A stretch of DNA of 29,038 nt from Ruminococcus sp. UBA1409 (GTDB lineage Bacteria; Bacillota; Clostridia; Oscillospirales; Ruminococcaceae): contig DBPX01000019.1 in NCBI GenBank assembly GCA_002305045.1, positions 1 through 29,038 on the forward strand. Direction: 5' to 3'. Positions within the stretch are counted from its first letter, which is position 1. Each line of letters starts with the position of its first letter. The position numbers and the translations under genes were made by a program. Under the pieces are notes generated by a model. It saw nothing but the letters and a program-made list of their open reading frames with translations, was not told where the DNA came from and made no database searches. Below are positions 24,269 through 29,038 of this stretch, one piece after another.

Positions 24269-26539
24269 ATGACCGAAAATTCACAGGCCCAGCTTCTTGA
24301 CATCGCCTTCCGTATCAGGGAGATGCGTGAGATAATGGGCTGGACGACGGAGGAAATGGCAAAAAGGACCGAGGTATCAAACGAGCAGTATATAAGCTAC
24401 GAGTCCGCCAAGACAGACCTTCCCTTTACATTCATCCACAAGTGCGCTCTTGCCTTTGAAATCGACCTTACCGACCTTCTTGAGGGCAACAACGCCGCAA
24501 GGCTCAGCTCCTACACCATTACAAGAAAGGGAATGGGTCAGGTTACGGCGAGAGAGCCTGGAATCGATATAGCAAACCTCGCTCCGATGTTCAGAAACAA
24601 GATTGCGGAGCCTTACTGGGTCACCTATTCCTACTCGGCAGCACAGCAGAATCAGCCGATTCACCTTACCACCCACTCCGGGCAGGAGTTTGACCTTGTC
24701 ATCTCAGGAAAGCTCAAGGTCCAGGTCGGAAGCCATGTCGAGGTTCTAAGCGAGGGAGACAGCATCTATTACAACTCCGCCACCCCTCACGGCATGATAG
24801 CCGTAGACGGCGAGGACTGCACCTTCCTAGCAGTAGTCCTCCCCGGCGAGGAGGTCAAGGAGGAGACCGTCCGCCAGAATCTCATCCAGGCTGGCAAATC
24901 CCAGAAGCTTGTCGTCGAGGACAGGTTTGTCGACTGCGTGGAGGACGAGTACGGCGGACTCAAGAGCATCAGCTTTAAGAACACCGAGAGCTTCAACTTC
25001 GGCTTCGATATCGTAGACGAGCTGGCAAGCAGGTATCCCGACAAGCTCGCCATGCTCCATGTAGACAAGAATCATGTTGAAAGAAGCTTTAGCTTCAAGG
25101 ACATAAGAAGAGCCTCCAACCAGACGGCAAACTACTTCAAATCCCTCGGCATAAAGCGGGGAGACAGGGTAATGCTGGTTTTGAAGAGGCACTATCAGTT
25201 CTGGTACTGCATGGTTGCCCTTCACAAGCTGGGAGCAATAGCTATTCCTGCGACCAATCAGCTGAAGGAGCATGACTTTGAGTACAGATTCAACGCCGCC
25301 GGAGTCAAAGCGATAGTCTGCACCGCCGACGGCGACACGGCGGAGATAGCGAGGTCCGCCGCCGCAAAGTGCCCGAGCGTCGAGCTTATGATAATGGTAA
25401 ACGGCTGCCGTGACGGCTGGAGGGACTTCAATAACGAGTACTGCCTGTTCTCGGGAAGCTTTGAAAGGCCTGATGACTGCTCCTGCGGCGAGGAGTCCGC
25501 TCTTATGTTCTTCACCTCCGGCACCACAGGAAACCCCAAGATGGCGGAGCACAGGCACACCTACGCTCTAGGGCATTATGTCACGGCGAGGTACTGGCAC
25601 TGCTGTCAGAGGGACGGACTTCATCTTACCATATCCGACACCGGCTGGGGAAAATCCCTCTGGGGCAAGCTCTACGGGCAGTGGATGTGCGAGGGAGCGG
25701 TATTTGTCTACGACTTTGACAGGTTTGACGCTCACGACATCCTCCCGATGTTCGCAAAATACCAGATAACAACCTTCTGTGCGCCTCCTACGATGCTCAG
25801 AATGATGATAAAGGAGGATTTGTCGAAGTACGACCTGTCCTCAATAAAGCACATGACCACCGCCGGCGAGGCTCTAAACCCCGAGGTCGCCAAGAAGTTC
25901 AAGGAGTACACCGGCCTTGAGATAATGGAGGGCTTCGGCCAGACCGAGACCACCCTCATCATAGGAAACCTCATGGGAAGCGTTCCAAAGCTCGGCTCTA
26001 TGGGCAGGCCAACTCCCCAGTTCGATGTCGACATAGTGGACCAGGACGGCAACTCCTGTGCGGCTGGAGAGGTCGGCGAGATAGTTATAAGAACGGACAA
26101 AAACACCCCCTGCGGACTCTTCAAGGGCTACTACCGTGACGAGGGACTCACAGGCGACTGCTGGCATGACGGAATGTATCACACCTGCGACACCGCCTGG
26201 AGGGATGAGGACGGCTACTACTACTATGTTTCAAGGATAGACGATGTAATTAAGTCCTCCGGCTACCGCATAGGTCCGTTCGAGATTGAAAGCGTGCTTA
26301 TGGAGCTTCCCTATATACTTGAGTGCGGAGTCTCCGGCGTCCCCGACGAGATAAGGGGTCAGGTCGTAAAGGCGAGCATAGTTTTAACCAAGGGGGCAAC
26401 CCCCTCCGAGGAGCTTAAAAAGGAGATTCAGCAGTATGTAAAGAGCCATACCGCTCCCTACAAGTACCCAAGGATTATCGAGTTCAGGGAGGAGCTTCCC
26501 AAGACCATAAGCGGAAAGATTCAAAGAAACAAGCTGTGA
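24269..26539 (+). CDS. XRE-cupin-acyl-CoA synthetase fusion (AMP-forming)
   Basis: A 756-residue three-domain protein. An XRE-type helix-turn-helix spans about 10-72 (FRIREMREIMGWTTEEMAKR, SNEQYISYESAKT). A cupin domain follows at about 115-192, with candidate metal residues His132, His136, Glu140 and His174. From about 240 it is an AMP-forming acyl-CoA synthetase: FFTSGTTGNPKMAEH (414-428), the GEALNPEV and GFGQTETT (555-562) motifs, DTAWRDEDGYYYYVSRIDD (641-659), IKSSGYRIGPFEIE and the catalytic Lys750 (PKTISGKIQ). It should activate a carboxylic acid to its CoA thioester. The start ATG 24269 follows AAGAAAGGAG; a TTG at 24176 lies inside the T-box sequence and was rejected. Control by a T-box implies a job in amino-acid supply. 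The HTH and cupin suggest the enzyme also senses a small molecule or binds DNA. The branched-chain acid substrate is inferred. Confidence 0.9.
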   Translation: MTENSQAQLLDIAFRIREMREIMGWTTEEMAKRTEVSNEQYISYESAKTDLPFTFIHKCALAFEIDLTDLLEGNNAARLSSYTITRKGMGQVTAREPGIDIANLAPMFRNKIAEPYWVTYSYSAAQQNQPIHLTTHSGQEFDLVISGKLKVQVGSHVEVLSEGDSIYYNSATPHGMIAVDGEDCTFLAVVLPGEEVKEETVRQNLIQAGKSQKLVVEDRFVDCVEDEYGGLKSISFKNTESFNFGFDIVDELASRYPDKLAMLHVDKNHVERSFSFKDIRRASNQTANYFKSLGIKRGDRVMLVLKRHYQFWYCMVALHKLGAIAIPATNQLKEHDFEYRFNAAGVKAIVCTADGDTAEIARSAAAKCPSVELMIMVNGCRDGWRDFNNEYCLFSGSFERPDDCSCGEESALMFFTSGTTGNPKMAEHRHTYALGHYVTARYWHCCQRDGLHLTISDTGWGKSLWGKLYGQWMCEGAVFVYDFDRFDAHDILPMFAKYQITTFCAPPTMLRMMIKEDLSKYDLSSIKHMTTAGEALNPEVAKKFKEYTGLEIMEGFGQTETTLIIGNLMGSVPKLGSMGRPTPQFDVDIVDQDGNSCAAGEVGEIVIRTDKNTPCGLFKGYYRDEGLTGDCWHDGMYHTCDTAWRDEDGYYYYVSRIDDVIKSSGYRIGPFEIESVLMELPYILECGVSGVPDEIRGQVVKASIVLTKGATPSEELKKEIQQYVKSHTAPYKYPRIIEFREELPKTISGKIQRNKL

Positions 26540-26574
26540 TTATTCGCAGAATGACGGATATTTTTCCCGGACGG

Positions 26575-26603
26575 TTGATTTTAGAAGAAAAAAGAGTTAT
26601 ATT
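26575..26603 (+). promoter_or_regulatory. Promoter before the ATPase-vor genes
   Basis: TTGATT at 26575-26580 and TATATT at 26598-26603, with a 17-bp spacer. It lies in the 142-bp gap after the synthetase gene, where no terminator is visible, so the vor genes may be transcribed both from here and by read-through from the T-box promoter. Confidence 0.55.
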
Positions 26604-26681
26604 TATAGGTGTTCCTATTAATAGAGGCAGCTATATAATAGAGTGTTCTGTTAGCAGGAGAGTCCATTTATAGAGGTATCT

Positions 26682-27362
26682 ATGTCAAAAGCACTTGAAG
26701 CCCCAAAGAGAATAACAATATTTGCCGGTCACTACGGCAGCGGAAAGACGAACATCGCCGTCAACTACGCCGAGAGGCTCGCCCTTCTTGGGAAAAGGAC
26801 GGTTATCGCCGACCTCGACATAGTAAATCCCTATTTTCGCACCAAGGACAGCCTTGAAAGGCTCCAGGGACTTGGCATAAGGGTGATATCGCCGGAGTTC
26901 GCAAATTCAAATGTCGACCTCCCGGCGCTCCCCTCCTCGCTGTACGGAGTCGTCGAGTTGAGGGATTCCTGGGCGGTGCTGGATGTCGGAGGGGACGATA
27001 GGGGAGCCTACGCCCTGGGAAGATTCACCCCGTACATCCTCGAGGAGAATAACTACGAGATGGTATATGTCGTGAACTTCTCAAGACCTCTAACAGCCGA
27101 CCCGGAAGGCGCCGTCGAGATAATGAGGGAGATAGAGTCAGCCTGCGGAATGGCGTTTACCGCCATAGCAAACAACACAAACCTAGGGCGTGAGACGGAT
27201 GTCGCAACGCTGAGGCGTGGAATGGAGCTGGCGTCGCAGCTCTCACGGCTGACGGGACTAGGAATTATCTTCACCTCGGCGGAAAAGGGTCTTGCAGACA
27301 GCGTCCCCGGCGAGGAGCTTTTTGGTCTCGAGCTTCAAAAGAGGTATTTTGATATAAACTGA
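26682..27362 (+). CDS. P-loop ATPase (CobQ/MinD-like) linked to vor genes
   Basis: A 226-residue cytosolic P-loop NTPase of the SIMIBI (CobQ/CobB/MinD/ParA) class. Walker A is GHYGSGKTN (16-24). ADLDIVNPYFRTKD (about 44-57) corresponds to the A' or switch I region, and LDVGGDDRGA (about 99-108) to the Walker B or switch II region. Genes like this are often found immediately before 2-oxoacid:ferredoxin oxidoreductase genes in Clostridia and are commonly labelled cobalamin-biosynthesis or hypothetical proteins; I know of no proven role. Because relatives such as Mrp/NBP35 load iron-sulfur clusters, a maturation role for the oxidoreductase is a reasonable guess. The ferredoxin gene follows after 71 bp. 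Confidence 0.8.
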   Translation: MSKALEAPKRITIFAGHYGSGKTNIAVNYAERLALLGKRTVIADLDIVNPYFRTKDSLERLQGLGIRVISPEFANSNVDLPALPSSLYGVVELRDSWAVLDVGGDDRGAYALGRFTPYILEENNYEMVYVVNFSRPLTADPEGAVEIMREIESACGMAFTAIANNTNLGRETDVATLRRGMELASQLSRLTGLGIIFTSAEKGLADSVPGEELFGLELQKRYFDIN

Positions 27363-27433
27363 GTTGAAGGAGTATCCGCAAGGGGCTTTTTGGGATTAAT
27401 CGGGAGTCCCTTGATTATGAAGGGTGGTATTTT

Positions 27434-27640
27434 ATGGCTATGGTCAGATTTAACGAGGATTTGTGCAAGGGCTGCGGGCTGTGCGTCGACGCCTGTCCCA
27501 GAAAGCTTCTTGCAATCGACGGCTCTAAGATTAACATCAAGGGTCATTCCCCTGCCGTCATTACAGACCAGTCGAAATGCATAGGCTGCGCCTTTTGCGC
27601 CACGATGTGTCCCGACTGCGTAATTACCGTTGAAAAGTAA
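27434..27640 (+). CDS. vorD: 2-oxoacid:ferredoxin oxidoreductase delta (ferredoxin) subunit
   Basis: A 68-residue 2x[4Fe-4S] ferredoxin-type subunit. Cluster one uses Cys11, 14, 17 (CKGCGLC) plus Cys21 (CP); cluster two uses Cys49, 52, 55 (CIGCAFC) plus Cys59 (CP). An extra Cys62 (PDC) is present. The size and place directly before the alpha-subunit gene (14 bp) match the delta subunit of four-subunit VOR/KOR enzymes, which carries electrons between the TPP core and free ferredoxin. The start ATG 27434 follows AAGGGTGG. Confidence 0.9.
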   Translation: MAMVRFNEDLCKGCGLCVDACPRKLLAIDGSKINIKGHSPAVITDQSKCIGCAFCATMCPDCVITVEK

Positions 27641-27654
27641 GGGAGGATGCCAAG

Positions 27655-28716
27655 ATGTCAGAAAAGGTGCTCATGAAGGGAAACGAGGCGATAGCGGAGG
27701 CTGCCATAAGGGCGGGCTGCCGTCATTACTTCGGATATCCCATAACCCCTCAGACCGAGGTGGCGGCGTACATGGCAAAGAGGATGCCTAAAATCGGCGG
27801 AACCTTTTTGCAGGCGGAGAGCGAGATAGCGGCGATTAATATGGTATACGGAGTGTCGGCTGCCGGTCTTAGGGTCATGACCTCCTCCTCCAGCCCCGGA
27901 ATATCCCTCAAGCAGGAGGGTATATCCTATCTTGCAGGCTCTGACCTCCCGGCGCTGATTGTAAATGTCCAAAGAGGCGGTCCCGGTCTGGGAGGAATAC
28001 AGCCCTCTCAGTCCGACTATTTCCAGGCTACAAAGGGCGGAGGACACGGCGACTATCACCTGATAGTTTTGGCTCCCGCCTCGGTTCAGGAGATGGCTGA
28101 TTTGACCGTTAAGGCGTTCGAGCTCGCCGACAGGTACAGAATGCCCGCCATGATTTTGGCTGACGGAACTATGGGTCAGATGATGGAGCCTGTCGTCCTG
28201 CCGGAGGAGAGCGGCGTGACCGTGGAAAAGCCCTGGGCGCTCACCGGCACCAAGAATCAAAGAAGCCACAACATAGTAAACTCGCTTTATCTTGTCCCCG
28301 AGAAGCTTGAGAGCATAAACCTCGAGAGATATAAAAGATATGAAGCTATAATGAAGAACGAGCCTTCCTGCGAGAGCTATTTAATGGAGGACGCCGAGAT
28401 ATGCATAGTGGCGTTCGGAATAGCCGCAAGGGTCGCAAAGAACGCAATAACTGCGGCAAGGGCGAAGGGAATAAGGGTAGGACTTATCCGTCCGATAACT
28501 CTGTGGCCCTTCCCGTCAGAGGCTGTGGCTGAGGCTGCGAAAAGGGTGAAGGCGTTTATCTCAGTGGAGCTTTCGATGGGTCAGATGATAGAGGATGTAA
28601 GGCTTGCACAGAGCTGTCAAAGACCCGTATACCTTTGCAGCCGCACCGGCGGAATGATACCCTCTCCAGAGGATGTAATGGAATCTATTGAAAAGCTGAC
28701 TGGAGGTGAGCTTTGA
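27655..28716 (+). CDS. vorB: 2-oxoisovalerate-type:ferredoxin oxidoreductase alpha subunit VorB
   Basis: A 353-residue alpha subunit combining the pyrimidine-binding (POR_N-like) domain and the transketolase C-like domain. Diagnostic segments include [66 protein letters not shown] and [20 protein letters not shown], which match proteins annotated as 3-methyl-2-oxobutanoate dehydrogenase VorB. The enzyme interconverts a branched-chain 2-oxoacid plus CoA with acyl-CoA, CO2 and reduced ferredoxin; anaerobes can run it reductively to make 2-oxoacids. Separating VOR from 2-oxoglutarate (KOR) enzymes by sequence is not certain. The stop overlaps the beta-subunit start (TGATG at 28714-28718). Confidence 0.88.
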   Translation: MSEKVLMKGNEAIAEAAIRAGCRHYFGYPITPQTEVAAYMAKRMPKIGGTFLQAESEIAAINMVYGVSAAGLRVMTSSSSPGISLKQEGISYLAGSDLPALIVNVQRGGPGLGGIQPSQSDYFQATKGGGHGDYHLIVLAPASVQEMADLTVKAFELADRYRMPAMILADGTMGQMMEPVVLPEESGVTVEKPWALTGTKNQRSHNIVNSLYLVPEKLESINLERYKRYEAIMKNEPSCESYLMEDAEICIVAFGIAARVAKNAITAARAKGIRVGLIRPITLWPFPSEAVAEAAKRVKAFISVELSMGQMIEDVRLAQSCQRPVYLCSRTGGMIPSPEDVMESIEKLTGGEL

Positions 28717-29038
28717 TGGTTGTATTCAATAAGCCTAAGGCTCTTACTGACGCACCGCTGCACTACTGCCCCGGCTGTACTCACGGAATAATTCACCGAC
28801 TTGTCGCAGAGGCGATAGACGATTTGGGAATACTGGGCGACACGGTAGGAGTGGCTCCCGTAGGCTGTGCGGTCATGGCTTACGACTACTTCAGCTGCGA
28901 CATGATAGAGGCTGCCCACGGAAGGGCGCCCGCAGTCGCAACCGGGCTTAAAAGGGCAAGACCCGAGAACATAGTGTTTACCTATCAGGGGGACGGTGAC
29001 CTGGCTGCCATTGGTACGGCGGAAATTGTCCATGCCGG
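28716..29038 (+). CDS. vorA: 2-oxoacid:ferredoxin oxidoreductase beta subunit (partial)
   Basis: The start ATG 28716 overlaps the vorB stop by one base, and the frame runs off the window after 107 codons. The visible part has [19 protein letters not shown] (about 16-34) with the conserved CPGC motif, [26 protein letters not shown] and the start of the thiamine-diphosphate-binding motif [16 protein letters not shown] (about 92-107). It is the TPP-binding catalytic subunit; a gamma subunit gene is expected just beyond the edge. Confidence 0.9.
   Translation, partial: MVVFNKPKALTDAPLHYCPGCTHGIIHRLVAEAIDDLGILGDTVGVAPVGCAVMAYDYFSCDMIEAAHGRAPAVATGLKRARPENIVFTYQGDGDLAAIGTAEIVHA

Overview
The window looks like chromosome from an anaerobic, low-oxygen-adapted member of the Clostridia, most likely a gut or rumen Oscillospiraceae/Ruminococcus-type bacterium. 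The evidence is a Gram-positive T-box leader, strong AGGAGG-type ribosome binding sites, cohesin and dockerin modules, a GH115 alpha-glucuronidase, and a ferredoxin-dependent 2-oxoacid oxidoreductase operon. The core genes are moderately GC-rich. Two stretches (about 1-2000 and 16268-17807) are visibly more AT-rich and read as acquired DNA.

Layout. (1) 1-1990: the end of a Tn916-type integrative element, with xis, a frameshifted tyrosine integrase, three 12-bp-phased TACCACT arm-type sites plus an inverted copy, and a terminator. (2) 2022-8797: a complete phosphate regulon, pstS-pstC-pstA-pstB-phoU followed by phoB-phoR. TTTACA direct repeats resembling a PHO box lie upstream of pstS, and phoBR has its own promoter. 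(3) 8833-12995: three secreted proteins: a cohesin-dockerin protein, a cohesin-like protein with many Cys-rich repeats and a C-terminal membrane anchor, and a leucine-rich-repeat/dockerin protein. (4) 13100-15863: a ZIP metal transporter (-), the tRNA methyltransferase TrmO (+), and a fold-type I PLP aminotransferase (-) whose promoter is preceded by three 15-bp repeats. (5) 16142-17933: two 126-bp direct copies of a promoter-plus-hairpin leader (four mismatches) bracketing a 1.54-kb AT-rich insert. The insert carries a radical-SAM remnant, a lipoprotein gene and a small secreted-protein gene. The right-hand copy drives a polytopic membrane protein with an (Ala-Pro)12-like tail. (6) 19160-23875: a GH115 enzyme with an unusual N-terminal membrane module, and an amidohydrolase. 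(7) 23925-29038: a T-box leader, a three-domain XRE-cupin-acyl-CoA synthetase, a P-loop ATPase, and vorD-vorB-vorA (the last cut by the window end).

The most interesting system is region 7. The T-box has UGGU in its tRNA-acceptor bulge, and AUC (isoleucine) is the best-placed specifier triplet. It controls an AMP-forming acyl-CoA ligase that lies next to a branched-chain 2-oxoacid:ferredoxin oxidoreductase. Together these suggest an isoleucine-tRNA-sensing pathway that makes isoleucine from 2-methylbutyrate: activation to the acyl-CoA, reductive carboxylation to the 2-oxoacid, then transamination. Rumen cellulolytic bacteria are known to need branched-chain volatile fatty acids, so the idea is biologically plausible, but the specifier and the substrate are inferences. 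The second most interesting feature is the repeat-flanked insert of region 5.
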